Shown here: positions 10,986 to 25,000 of the stretch, piece by piece
Layout: the number at the start of each line of letters is the position of its first letter
How positions within the stretch are numbered: position 1 is the stretch's first letter
Origin: Globodera rostochiensis
Lineage: Eukaryota > Nematoda > Chromadorea > Rhabditida > Heteroderidae
Length of the DNA: 64,000 bases
NCBI GenBank assembly: GCA_018350325.1
Contig: JAEVLN010000015.1
Coordinates: 1,799,789 to 1,863,788 of the forward strand
Reading direction: 5' to 3'
Notes under the pieces: model-generated
The model's database searches: none
What the model was told of the DNA's origin: nothing
What the model saw: the letters and a program-made list of their open reading frames with translations, nothing else
Program-made: the position numbers and the translations under genes

Positions 10986-12508
10986 TCAACGAATAAGATC
11001 AAGAAAACGATCCGCCGGCGTTTCACCGTTGCAAACTTTGTGCACCGCCGCAAAGAAAGTGAAACTGAAAAGGGTTAAGGTTAAACCGTCCATTTCATTT
11101 GCCTTAATTGTGTAATTTGACTTACTCGTCCGTGAGATTCTGTGCTTGCAGCAATTCGAACACTTCTTTCGCAGTCAGCGGGCCCTGCGCACTTTGTCCA
11201 TTGAGCAATTCCTTCTCCACCTCAGCCAATGGCTGAAAAAACAAATGCGATATTGGCATATTTTCTAATGTCACTTGCCTTGCTCCCCTTGACGAACTCT
11301 TCGCACACTTTTCGGTTACGTCCACCCGAGCAGGTGGTGATCAGGTCAGCGACGCCACACGACTCGAAAAAGGTTTTCACCTTAGTGCCGGGGTAGAACC
11401 GCTCGATGAACCGAATCATTTCCATGAGGCCGAGACGGATAACTGCTGCCTGTCCAAACATCACCATATTAATTCAAGACCTCCCTCCCCGTTCCTCCAA
11501 CCTTTGTATTGTCGCCATAGCCAAGTCCTGCGGAAAACCCGGCACCACATGCCACGATGTTCTTGAGCGCCCCACACAACTCGACCTGTCAGCCAAAAGG
11601 TTGGCAATGTACCATTTTTTGACCAAAATTCCCAACCGTTTCTGCATCCTCGACTACGTTTATGCGAAAATTGTCAGTGTGGAACAGCTTTTTCAGTTCG
11701 TTTCCACGCGACGGGTTTTTGGTACCTTTAAGGAAAGCAATTTATTACTCGGACCTAACCAAACTCGTCGTTACCGATGGTCGCCTCACAGAACTAAATT
11801 ATAGAAGTTGAAATACTTAAAGAAGGTTACATTATACTCTGTCTTCTGCCACTTCGTTGGCAAGATTAGCACCCATCAGCACGGCCGTTTCGATCCCCAG
11901 AGACTGCTTGATCTCTTCCGAGATCAATTTGAGTCCAACAGAGCCATCGTGACATGTCGCCAATCCCTGTGACGGATTGTTGACAATGAGACCAATTTAT
12001 TGCCTTGATGACAATACCTTTATCAGCGAAATTGCGATTGCGCATGGCTTAATGTTGCCTTTGAGCTGGGCGCAAAGTCTGTGCACGTGTTGGTGAGGAA
12101 CGACGAAAATGAGAATGTCAGCGTCTTTTGCCGCCTCGACAACGTCCGTAACGGCCAAAACATTGACGGGCAACTTCTGAAATGTAAGCAATTTTTCTTT
12201 TTTACAGCAAATTGCAGGAACGGGTGTAACAGGGGTTTCTGCGCTTACTTACTTTGCCGGGCAAATACTTCACATTTTCGTGCTGCTCATTGATAATCTC
12301 ACTCAGCTTCCGGCCACCAACAACCTCAAAAAGAAATAATACATTAATAGCCCCTCCTCCCTCGACCAATACCCACCTCTTCGAACACCCACATTTTGAC
12401 AGTCTCATTGAATTCAGTGTTGTGAATACGCACAGTTGAGCCGACAATGCGCGCAATAGCCGAGCCCCAATTGCCCGAACCAATAATCGTCACACGCTTA
12501 GATGACAT
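10986..12508 (-). CDS. gpdh: Glycerol-3-phosphate dehydrogenase [NAD+], cytoplasmic
   Basis: The enzyme interconverts dihydroxyacetone phosphate and sn-glycerol-3-phosphate with NADH, supplying glycerol and lipid precursors. The N-terminus [20 protein letters not shown] carries the GxGNWG dinucleotide-binding loop. Later exons give [27 protein letters not shown], the catalytic segment [17 protein letters not shown] (with the active-site lysine) and [20 protein letters not shown]. The C-terminus [12 protein letters not shown]...ADRFLDLIR is full length for the family (about 350 residues). The ATG at 12508 is preceded 36 nt upstream by an acceptor (TTCTTTTCAG at 12545), consistent with cis- or trans-splicing into a short 5'UTR. 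Introns are small. C. elegans has paralogues gpdh-1 and gpdh-2; I cannot say which this matches. Confidence 0.95.
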
Positions 12509-13228
12509 TACCAATCGCAAACAAGCTTGATTCTTTAGTAAAGGCTGAAAAGAAGTGGAATAAATTCCCAAATGAAAAAAGCAAAGCAAACAGCAAAAAA
12601 AAAAAGAATTAACGGGGGCGGGGAAGTGAGGGAACGAGAGGAAAAATGATGGAACTAAATGAACATTTGAAGGGACCAAAGTAAGTGATGGGTAATGAGT
12701 AATAAGTAATAAGTAAGGACGGTTCAACCAAAATGCTATCCCTGTAAATACGCTCATTGCAAATACGCAAGATGTCCAAATGATACCATTCGATTTCTCT
12801 CGTCGAGAGGTATCGAATAATACATGAAATAAGCCAAAACCTCACTAATTTTTTTTATGTTACCTCAATTTTTTAAAGTTATATTCTAGACTAATTTCCT
12901 CAAATAACAATAAACGGAAACGGTTACCGTTGACCTACACTATGTAACAATTTGAATAATGATAACAATTTGTAACCGGAGAAAACAAGAAATAGTGTGG
13001 AAAAATCAAAATATAAAGTTTTAAAAAAATGCGTCGAATGATTAAACCAAACAATTCGCTACCCTTAAATAATTTTTGGCTCACACTATTCAATCTCAAA
13101 ATAATTTTCCTTAATTTTGGCATTTGAGGCGGAATTTGTCGTTTTCGTCACAACCGGACACTTTGTCCCATTTTTGCTTACCGGACCTTTTGCCGTTTTC
13201 CAAACGATCGCACCTTTTGCCGTTATTG
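12509..13228. other. Intergenic, upstream of gpdh
   Basis: This is non-coding DNA between gpdh and a palindromic repeat. It contains AT-rich stretches and a tandem-like patch of TAATGAG/TAATAAG motifs near 12690-12715. Open frames here have no exon-like context. It should include the promoter and leader of the gpdh-gatB unit. Confidence 0.5.
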
Positions 13229-13365
13229 ATTAGTGCTAGGCAATGGCCTCGATACGATATTTCGATAAAATATCGGTATTTAAAAATATTGAAAGCTTTT
13301 TTCGATGCGATATTTCGATAGAATATCACGATATTATCGAAATATCGTATCGTGCCGCCACTAAT
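13229..13365. mobile_element. Short palindromic MITE-like element
   Basis: The left end ATTAGTG...CGATACGATATTTCGATA is matched in inverted orientation at the right end (TATCGAAATATCGTATCG...CACTAAT), so the roughly 137-bp unit is a near-palindrome able to form a long hairpin. No coding capacity is present. No exact flanking target duplication is evident, so the outer boundaries are approximate. The organisation fits a non-autonomous DNA transposon; the superfamily cannot be assigned by eye. Confidence 0.6.
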
Positions 13366-13930
13366 TGTGATGATTGGTAAGTGATCGCCGAAAGTAAAAG
13401 ACCCATCCAACCAATTCGTCCTTCAACTCCAACGTCACATATGTCAATAAAGGCGTCTTTCTTTATTTGGTTCCTTAACCTATCATAAAAGTCACTCGTT
13501 CCTATCGCCCACACCACCGAGCGCAATGGTAAGGTTTGTTCAACGATCATATTGGCTACTCTTTTGCAAAGGTCACTTATTATCACGTGAAAATCAAAGA
13601 GCAACGCCAGTTCCACCACGTGGATCAGGGATGTAACCGGATGTCAAAAAATGGTTATCCCCAGAATGTGGGGCCCTAATTCATTTTTATTTGGTCTAAA
13701 ATTTGCATTCGGGGCTGCTGATCACGAAATTTGCCTTTTGATTACGCATAAAAAAAAACTGGAAACGAAGATGTCAAAAATTTATGAGCGAGTCGACTAG
13801 TAACCGTATAGCTAACAAAACATACAGATTATGCCAAAAATGAAATAAAAAACCCAGCACAAAAGAGTACAAATGAGCAAGGACAGAAAATAAGTATTGC
13901 AAGATCAATTTATGAGGCAAAAAAAGTATG
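13366..13930. other. Intergenic between repeat and fli-1 3' end
   Basis: A minus-strand open frame of about 97 codons (13326-13619) overlaps the palindrome and resembles no family I recognise. It might be a remnant of repeat coding sequence. The remainder, including an AAAAAAAACTGGAAACG patch near 13750, shows no gene. It should contain the 3'UTR of fli-1. Confidence 0.45.
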
Positions 13931-16900
13931 TTAAGAAGCGTTTTCCGCTGAACCCATCGGGACTTTGTGCTTATTCCACCCGTGGAAGAGTTTGATGAAA
14001 CGCTTTGACTCACGCCCTTTGATGGAAAGCATCTGAAATGGATGAAAATGAAGAAATCTTTTACGAATCAACAACCATTTTCCGTGGTCTGTCCGGCTGT
14101 TTCATTTGCATGTGTCCACAATAAACTTGGGCTGCTTTGTAGGCAAGCTTCACCTCCACTTCGCTTGCCCTTTCTCCCAACCAAAGAAAAACAATTTCGC
14201 CATTGTCCACAATCATCACATCTTCGCTCTCCAAATCGTCCTGAAAAAAAACGAAAACATTTTTTGTTTGACATAATGTGGAATGTTTGAAAACCCAAAT
14301 CGGAAGGCACCAAATAATTCGCCCACCTGACAAAAATCGACAGTCTTTTCTGACACGCTGAAGTAGCCTTTGTCATTGGTGCAACGGAACAATCGCGTGC
14401 AATTCATAAAGTCCGCGTCCCGGTCGTATTTCTTCTTGCCTCCAAGTGCCGTCCAAAATAGCGGCGGTTCACTTCCTTCTTCAATACGGAGGACGGAAAA
14501 GTCCGTATCGCGATTGATCAATTCACTTGCGACCTAAATGTGTAAATGTATGTAAAAACGAAACACCAATCAATGAAAAAAGCCAACAATAAAAGTACCT
14601 CTTCAGCCAATTTGTGGTAATAGGAGTCGCTTTTAGAACCAATCCAGACAAATATTTGTCCTGATTCGTCGACTCCATCGTCCTCCTGAATGCCCGTCGT
14701 GGGAACGCGGAGTATGAAACAGAATGCCGAGTTCAGTCTCGAAGCAACACAATCGACTTGGATGGTCCGTGTGCAAATTGAAGTCCCATTGGCACGCACG
14801 TGGAAAAGCTCCGGCGCGCTTGAGTCGACATTTTGTGAAGTTGACGGGTTTCTTCGGCCACGCCGGATGACCAATTTTTGTTTGAAGTGTGACAGGAACT
14901 TGTGATTTTCCTGCTGCTGATTCATTCGCACAACCTCCAGTTTGTCTTTAAACAAACTTTCGAATTTTTTCTGAAGGAATAACCGGCATAAAGAACAAAA
15001 TGTTACGGCACAGACCTGAAGAGAAAATGTGAAATGTAACCAGCCCATGTTGCTGGCGTCTCTCCCCTGCCAAAAATAAACGACGCATTTGAAGTCGCCA
15101 GCCTTTTCGGGGACCTCGTTTTTCCTCTTAATAAATTTTTTTTTTTTTGAAGATGAACTCGATAACACGAATCACAAACTTTGTCTCTTCCTTCATTCTC
15201 TTGATCACTTTCATCCGACACATCACTCTCCTCATCCTCCTCCTCCTCGTCGTCAACGAAATAACGACATAAGAACACGTAGCAATCCATCGAATAGAAA
15301 ATGCCAAACTCATTCTGAGGAAGACGAACAAATTTCTTCCCCTCCTAAAATCAATTACACCATGCATTATGCAATTTCGACCTCACCAAAACGAACGGCT
15401 CAATAACTTCCAAGTCCATGTTGAAGTCCTCGATTATCTTCTCAGTGTCACTGTGCGGCATTGCCGGTAAACGGTCAAGGAACAGAGCGACCAAATCCGT
15501 CTTCATTTTGTCCCTCTCCATTATAACCTGCAAAATCGCTAGTATTGTATAAAGCGCTTATATTTTCTATTTAATTAAATGATATTGGCAAAAATAGCCA
15601 CTTTAATGTCAGCTCCACGCCTTTTCACAGTGTCCGCCGTCATAGTGAAATCAAATGGCACAATGTCGTCCCATGCGGCAAATTTGGAACGGAATATCGT
15701 CGATTCTTCGTCTTCGTTTTCACGATATATTACGCAATAATCCGGCCTTTCAATCATTCGGTGAAGTTCCGAAGCAATTTTCTATTCACAAAGAACAAAT
15801 ATTAAATTCTAGAGATCGTCATTAGGAACCGATTTTAAAAAAGCGGTATTGGAACAAAGAAAAATTTTGGAACTAGTACACTTAAATATGGGTTTTCCCC
15901 TATAATATGCCAAATCGTGTTCGTTCAAAAAGCCTCCCTTCGGAACAAGTATTTGCCAACAACCTAACCTGTCCGGCCATCTTTGTAAGTCGATTGGAAT
16001 TCTTGCCGACCCAGAGGAACAACTCGGAAGTGCAATCTAACAGAAATACGCCTTTAGGCTTGAGCAGCTCCTTGTGCAGCACTCCATTCCTCAGTTCCAC
16101 TTGCGGCAGCTCCAGGAAGCCCATGCCCAGCTGGACTTCGTAGAGACGCCTCCGTTCTGGTTTATGATCTTCAGAAACGTGCTCGAAAATGGGCTCGTCT
16201 GGCTTTTTTGGCGATCCTGTTTGCGCGATCTTTTTCTCCCCATGAACTAGCTCCCCTACCAGTGAGCGCGAGCCAAAATTCTTCGGGTGTTTTGAGTTGG
16301 TTGCATGACTCAATTTCAGCCTTTCCCTTCTTGTCCCTTTTGTTCATTTTAACTGCAAAAAGACGCACTTTGTTTGCAACAGTCACCTAAAAGTACAAAA
16401 AAAAAAAAATCGCATTAGTCTTATGAATAATACCCTCGAACGTGCACCATTCCATATCCAGATAACTTTGTCACAATCAAGCAAGAACACGAAGCGTGGG
16501 TCCAATGACTCGGGACTCAACGGGACAGCCTCCATCTCAACAGACGGTCCATTGACGAAGGCTCGGTAAAGTTTTTTGGAAAACGCGATTTTTTCCACCG
16601 CGTAAAAGCCCGACTGAGTGCGCGCTCCATCATAATAGACAATCTCCTCACTGAACATCTCCAAAAACTCATCCGACTCGTCGTTCATTTCCTCGCGAAT
16701 CGTGCGACAAGAGGCGCTCAAATGGTTGCGCAAATTGACGGAGTGAACCGCCGCACACATGGCCTTGTCCAGGCTGGTCTTCTCGCCAATCCAATAGTAA
16801 ATTGCATGGGTCAGACTGCCACTTGTTTCACGGGTTGTTTTAAGCACCAAATAGCAGTCAGCCTCGTAGAATTGGCCATGAAACCCCGGGTCAACGAGCA

Positions 16901-19158
16901 AGGGATAGAAGTTTTCGATCTCCCACACCCAAAGACCAGCAGTCGATCCAGTGCTCGCATCAAACACATCCGAATAGTCCAGTCGGGGTTTTTGCTGTTC
17001 CATCTTCTCCTTCCAACCAATTGTCGGACGCAAGTGAGCGTCCTCTGTCTCCATCAACGGATTTTGTTCATGTGCATCTTTGGCCACCTTCGACATTCCC
17101 TGGATGACTTTGGACGCACTGTCTTGGTCCGCTTGACACCGTCTGCGCCGTATGAAATCCTTTTTACGTTGCATAAAATCGCGTTGTGATGTTTTCCCCG
17201 GACTCAGCGAATCCACCGAAGAACCTGGGCTTTGACCCGCCAGGCGCAACTAAAGTTTCAAATGCAATTCAAAGGGACGGATCGAACAATTTTTTACCTG
17301 ATTCGATAAAGAGAAGTCAATGTTGTAAAAGGCCATAGCTTAAACATAATATTAATCAAAAACATCACAAAGCTTTAGGGGTTTATCGTACCTTTTTCTT
17401 TGTCAGATGGTTTTGGCGGCATTACGAGATCGGGATTACTAAAAAAATATTTGTTTAAAGAGATTGAGTCGAAATAAGTTTCACTTGTGCAAGTCAAGCT
17501 CCTTCAAATCCGGTAAAAGATAAATTCCGCCGGGAAGAGTAATGAGACGATTGTTTTCCAATTTGATTTTGCGCAGTTTCACACAACGGCCAATGCCTTC
17601 CGGAATAAGTTCCAAGTCATTGTTTGACAGAAATAAAACTTGTAGTTGTAATAACTGGCCAAAACTGGCCGGCAGACCTATATTTTGGAAAAAAGTAGGT
17701 AAGGCAGTAGGAAGTTGAGCGAGTCAAACTTACTTCCCAGCATTAATTTTTAATTGAACACACTACATAATTTCCGTTAAATTATTTTCCTGACAAAAAT
17801 TCAGTAAAAGAACTAATGTACCGACCCTCAAATGTGAGTTTATTGTAACTGGCGTACAATCTCTGTAACTTTTGACAGTTCACAATTTTGGCGGGGAGAA
17901 TCGTCAGATTGTTGCCCGACACGTTCAGCGTCTCAAGAAGGGCAAAAACACCAGAAGGGAATTCAATTTTTGCAATTTTGTTGAAGCTCAAGTCCAGTTT
18001 TCGCAATTGTTTAAGCGCATAAAGCGAATCGGGCACCGATTGAAGTTCATTCATTGAAAGGTCCAGTTCCTTTAAATTGTGCGCGGTAAGGGCATAATGT
18101 AAACTGAAACCTGCAAATTCAGAACATCCTCAAAAGAATAAGGAATATTGGACAAAGTTCTGTGCGTGTTTCTCAGAATAAGAACGCGCAACTTTTTCGA
18201 ACTAAACGGAATGTAAATAAAATTAAAGGAAAAGCAGGAATAGCCGCTAGAAAGAGCCCACACTGGCAATTGTTTGAGTTGAAAATGTGTCAGCGGATTG
18301 TTTGACAGCTTCAGCACTTGAAGATTGGTCAAACGCTTCAGTTGTGGAGGTACTACTTCCAGACGATTATTGCTCAGGTCAAGATAGATGAGATCGATAA
18401 GATTCGAAAAAATCTAATCAAGGAATTATTATACCAAATAAATGTGGTGGTGTATCAGACCTGGTTTGGGACATTTTCAATGTTATTCCCGCTCAAATTC
18501 AACACAATGGCACATTTTGCATATTCCAAATTCGAAGGCACATCCCTCAGAAGATTGTTACTGAAATCGATGATGGCCAAATCCTTCATTCGAAATATGT
18601 CTGTCGGAATAGCCGATGTTTTTATCTTAAAACAAAGCAATTTGTCATATCTTTTTGCAATCAATCATTTTAGAATAGAAAGGCATTGGAGCCAGGCAAA
18701 AAGACCAGTTCAGACTTTCCCAAATCCCGTTTTGATTCCTGGTCCAATATTGCACTGATTGTGAGTAAACACCAATGTGTGGTAGTACTGTTCAGAATTT
18801 GGACCTGGTTGTGTCGGACGATGATGGACCGAAGAAGTGGAAGGTCGGACAATTCGCCATGAACGTTCTACAAGAGCAAAGTCATGGAAAGAACTCAGCG
18901 AAACGGTTTCATTACTTTAACAGACATTGCTAAAATTACCTGCAATTTGTTACGCGTCATTTGCAGATGCTCCAAATTTTTTAGATTTGAAAGAACGTCG
19001 GGCAAGCGGTCCATTTGAGCTCTGTTAAGCTTCAACCACGTGGCTTGTGTCATTTCAACGACCTCATCCGGAAAGCGATCAGCGGAAAAGTCATTGCGGG
19101 AAAAATCGACCCCTTTCAGGAAACAAAGCACACCCGTTGACCCATTAACCAAGGCCAT
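13931..19158 (-). CDS. fli-1: Flightless-1 homologue (LRR plus gelsolin repeats)
   Basis: Flightless-1 links actin remodelling to signalling and transcription. It combines N-terminal leucine-rich repeats, which bind partners, with C-terminal gelsolin repeats that bind actin. Exons between about 19158 and 17460 encode successive LRRs ([62 protein letters not shown]). From about 17250 downward come gelsolin-like segments, for example [53 protein letters not shown] and [18 protein letters not shown] motifs. An acidic insert ([11 protein letters not shown]) lies near 15200-15280. The C-terminus ends in [16 protein letters not shown] with the stop at 13931-13933. The ATG at 19156-19158 directly follows an AG acceptor (TCCTTCAG|ATG), as expected for SL trans-splicing. 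The gene starts 213 bp after the PP1 stop on the same strand. Confidence 0.93.
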
Positions 19159-19371
19159 CTGAAGGACAATCTCCTAACCTTATAATGAAAGGCCATAATA
19201 GAGAATGCATGGACGTATAATCAAATTCAAATAAAATAAAGAAAACTTAACAAAGTATCGAACTAAGAAAGAGTCATAAACGACTGCACAGGTTTAATTA
19301 AAGAATAGAAAAATAGTGATACAAAAAGATCAATAGAGGGCTGTCCGATTCCGATCTAAAACGACAAAACG

Positions 19372-20898
<1,527 letters not shown>

Positions 20899-22048
20899 TG
20901 CTTTCCTTTAGTGATAACAATTACTAAACCAACTATTACAATAACTCGTAGTTTCTATTCTTTGCAGAAAAATACAGACGAGATCCAACCACTTAAAACA
21001 ATTAGTAAAAATAAGGAGAGACCGAAGTTGGAGGCAAATCAACCCTTTCACTTAATGGGTGTACAAGTCGTCATCTTTGTTGGCTTTTCAATGTTAAATC
21101 CTATTTGAAGTAAACTGAAGCAAATGATGAATTCGCTTTCCCAACAATCTAACAAAGAAAAAGCCAAGAAAGCAAATTTAATGGAAGTATTTAATCTCAG
21201 ATTTAAAGCCACGGAGAAGAGAGGGGACACCAAAGTGAACGTCCGCTTACGAAAAATCGATTCTCCTCAAGCAAGAGAGAGGGAGGAATGTTGTGAACGG
21301 AGCGAATGGATTTTTACCCCCGAGGGAATTAAAAGAGAGAGACCACGACAAACGAAGAGTGTTACGAGGCAGACAGTGTATGGAAGGAAAAACCGTTTTG
21401 TTAATAGGAAATGAAACCTGTGGGGGTAGTACCGATGGCCGGTCAAAATCTGTAGTGTACAATAAATGTATTAGCCCTCCTCCCTCCCCCCCCCCAGGGA
21501 TAGTTTGCCTGTCAATAACTGCTGCTCAGACTCAATTAGCCCCAGACTCAGCTGACTGTTTCTTGCACGGCTTTACCATGTCCATGCGGGGGTTTATCGA
21601 TTAAACAGCCTTTTGCACAGCTGATTTTGTGCGTTCTCGCTGTCCTTTTTCTCCTATGCTGTATTATATTCATCATATACACATAGGCGGTGGAAGCGAG
21701 AAGAAAACGAAATAAATGTTCAACAGCCAATTGTGTCAAAGTAGTCAGCTGTTTGTTGCTAATTTCTCCGCCCTTTCGTCATTAGCTCATGGGCTGATGT
21801 TTTTTTAAATGTTCATTCCATGATGTTGCTTCGTAATTCCTTCCACTTTTTTGTTTTAGTAGACGCCTTATTAACGCCGTTAATCAAAGGCTTCGTTTAG
21901 TTTTGTACCAGGAGAAGGGCTTCATATTTTTGTATATTAATTTATTTTGCTGGCTGGCTGGCTGACCCAATTTATGTCGAGTTGCAATGTGCGAATCAAA
22001 GGGAATACTCACACAAAACGGTCCCTCAATTGTACTACCATCGGGACA
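20899..22048. other. Divergent intergenic region (PP1 / BCAS3)
   Basis: About 1.15 kb lies between two divergently transcribed genes and should hold both promoters. It has a C-run at 21484-21496, a CTGGCTGGCTGGCTG triplication near 21950-21964 and AT-rich patches. Several open frames of 60-100 codons have no exon context. No RNA gene was recognised. Confidence 0.5.
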
Positions 22049-25000
22049 ATGCAGACAGACGTTGATTCGAAAGCAAAAAAGGAAATTGACCAATTGAAAA
22101 ACGAAGCCCCAGAAGAGAAGCTGCAACAAATTTCAAATGGCATGGGAAATCGGCAGATCCAAGGCCAGCCAGTGGTGTAAGCAGTTGCCTTAGCGGCTCT
22201 CCCAAATGAACAATTAACAAAATAATCGGGAAATTTTTTTTGAGAAAACAGACGATCACCAAATTTGTCAGCGAAGTTATCCCACAAACTACCCGCGCGA
22301 ATTCAAACACTCAGAATGAGCAAGTGAATTGGGCAAAGGTCCAACTGAGCCAATCCGGTGGGTGTTTCGGCTGAAATTTTGTGTTTATGGGTTACGGTCG
22401 GTTCTTTCCAGAAATTACCGGTAGCATTTATGTGATTATCATTGGCCTGGCCAGAGGCTACCAAGTCTTTTTGTTAATGGTAAGTTTATTGAAGGGTGGG
22501 CCCTTTACATTTTTACGGTCAGCCACAAAAATTTGTTGGAATTTAATATTTTCAATTCAAGGAGGATGGCAATTTTGAAGAAGTTATTTCGGTCAGAAAT
22601 GCGCCTCTTAAAATTGGTACACAAAAAAGGGGTTTAATTTAATAATTTGAATTTGTCCTAAGGTCATTTACTGCCGTTCAAAGCGAAGTCGAAGGATACG
22701 GACAGGTTTTGTTTTATTTCAGTAGCTGAAATTGATTAATTTTTTTCAGTTTTTTTGGCCAGCGTCCTCTGATAGCACTTTATGCGATTGAAAACGGAAG
22801 TCGGTTGTATACCGTTGACATTCTCTCACTCAAAACCGGGAAAATGGTGCATCATATAAATTTTACAAAGCCGGTCTTGGAAATTGCATCTTCAAACAAG
22901 TAAAAAATATATTTTTTTAAAAAATCACAAAATATTTTAAATGTGGGTTTCTTTTTTTTAACATATTGTTTGTTTATTTTAACATATTGTTTGTTTGGGT
23001 AAAATTTTTAAAGTTCTTTTAAAATAAAATTCTTAAAGTTGTTTGCTGCTAATCATTTGAATATCAATTTAAATAATATTTAGCTGTCTTCTGATTCTTG
23101 TCGAAGAAGCAATTACCGTATATGAACACGATAATTTGGCCCAGCGTTGTTCAATAAAAATAGCCCCAACTCCGTGTGCTTCTTACTTGCCCAGCTTTTC
23201 ACTTTCAGAAAATTTGCTTGCGATAGAGGATTTAAAGGTTTTTCAAAAAAAAAACCGTTTCAAAATCCAAAAAAAAATTTGTTCAGCTAAACATTCCACT
23301 GCAAAGCGTCGGCGGCTTTGACTTGTCTAGCGATGGACTTTCCGCGAACAGTCAAATGATCAACACGGCCAAAACACTGACAAAAGCTGTGACTTCGATC
23401 AGTGAATCGATTGTGTCCTCCTTGAGCAGTGCCAACAATACGACGGCAAACAAAAAGACGACGAACAACAACAAATTGTGTGGGGCCGGAATAGTCAGTG
23501 TGCTGAACATCAACGGAAGGACAAAGAAGGCGCCGCGAGATAATGTGAGTGATCAATGTTCAATGAAGAATAAATATTGAACTCTTTGTGATCAGATGTT
23601 TGGTTTTCTTTGGCTTTTTCAGTAAAACGTTTTACTCGATGCATTTATAGTAAATCCTTTTCAAAAAATCTTTACAAAGAAAAATATAATTTGTTTTTGT
23701 GCAGAACGAAGTGTTGGGCCCTTGTGAATGTGTCGCACACTTTTGTGCCCATTCCGATGGACCAATTGGCCATTTGATGTTCGGTGTTGGCGGCCATTTG
23801 TTGCTCTCCAGTTCTGCAAATGCCACGCTCTTCAATGTATTTCTGCTCCATTTGCACCCAAACTCTTCAAGCCTTTCTTCCGTCCAACACATTTACACAC
23901 TTAACAGAGGCAACACGGCTGCTAGAGTGAGTTTAAACTCCAAAAGGCCTTTTTATTCGAAGTTTGAAGAACTCATCGAATTCCTAATGTTCAGACAGTC
24001 ACTCATTTTTTTCGTTGAAGGTAATTGAAAGTGCTTTTTCCTACGACAACCGGTGGCTTACCATTTCTACTAATCATGGGACCACCCATTTGTTCGCCCT
24101 TAACCCTTACGGCGGTCCGACAACGGCACGGACACATGGCGGAAAGTTTATGAACAGAGAAGGCCGATTTGAAAAGTCTGCGGGAATTCGAGTTGTTGAA
24201 AGTGTACTTGGGGTGAAGAATTCGAACAGAGTCAAGAAAGCACGGTACAAACACACAATGGCGCGAGCTTTTTCAGTGCCATCAAAACCTTTAGAATCCA
24301 TCCTGGCATCAACAACAATTTGACACTTGCCAGAACAGCAGCGAATGCGTCTCTGTTTCTATGTCGAGCGCCGATTTTGTTGGTAGGTAATTTATTCTGA
24401 CTGAATAAATTGAGGGGAGGGGGGTTATTGGTAATTTAAAGGCTGATGTCGTATATTTCCGATGAATAATTTTGCGTGGTTTTCAGAATTCTGTAGCGAT
24501 GTTGAAGCAGCGGATTTTTTCAACCGAAAACTTATGGTAAACCAATAGTGAATGCTTCATTATATAGAATAAGAGAAAGTTTCTACAGTGCCTGGGCTTC
24601 CGACAATACGCCTTCACTTCTCCAGACCTCCAAACGCCGTAAGAGTGCGAATTGTGCGAGCGTGCGCGAGTTTGGTCACATTTTGTCCGCTAAATTCTCC
24701 AATTTTGACGGATTTCCCAGTGTAAGCGTTTGGGTGGTGTTTTCAAATCCGGATTTGTTTAATTCAATTGTTAAAGAAAGTCCAACATCCGAGCGCTGTT
24801 GCGTCTTTATTGGTGATGAACAACGAGGCGGTGCTTACGGATTATGCCATCAGAGTGGAAGACTCCGTCGGGGGCGAACCGTCGACATTGTTGGGCAAAC
24901 AAAGCGGCAGTGCATCGCATATCCCGAGCACTGGGATTAGTTCGGCTCCGGAATCTGCCTCCGACAAAAAACCGATGGATGATTTAACAACTGTTGCGAA

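Noticed and set aside
13326..13619. 97-codon minus-strand frame next to the palindromic element
   Set aside because: No recognisable family, partly overlaps the palindrome and has no supporting splice sites.
21124..21604. Open frames in the PP1/BCAS3 intergenic region
   Set aside because: No motif, no splice signals in register and mixed overlapping frames.
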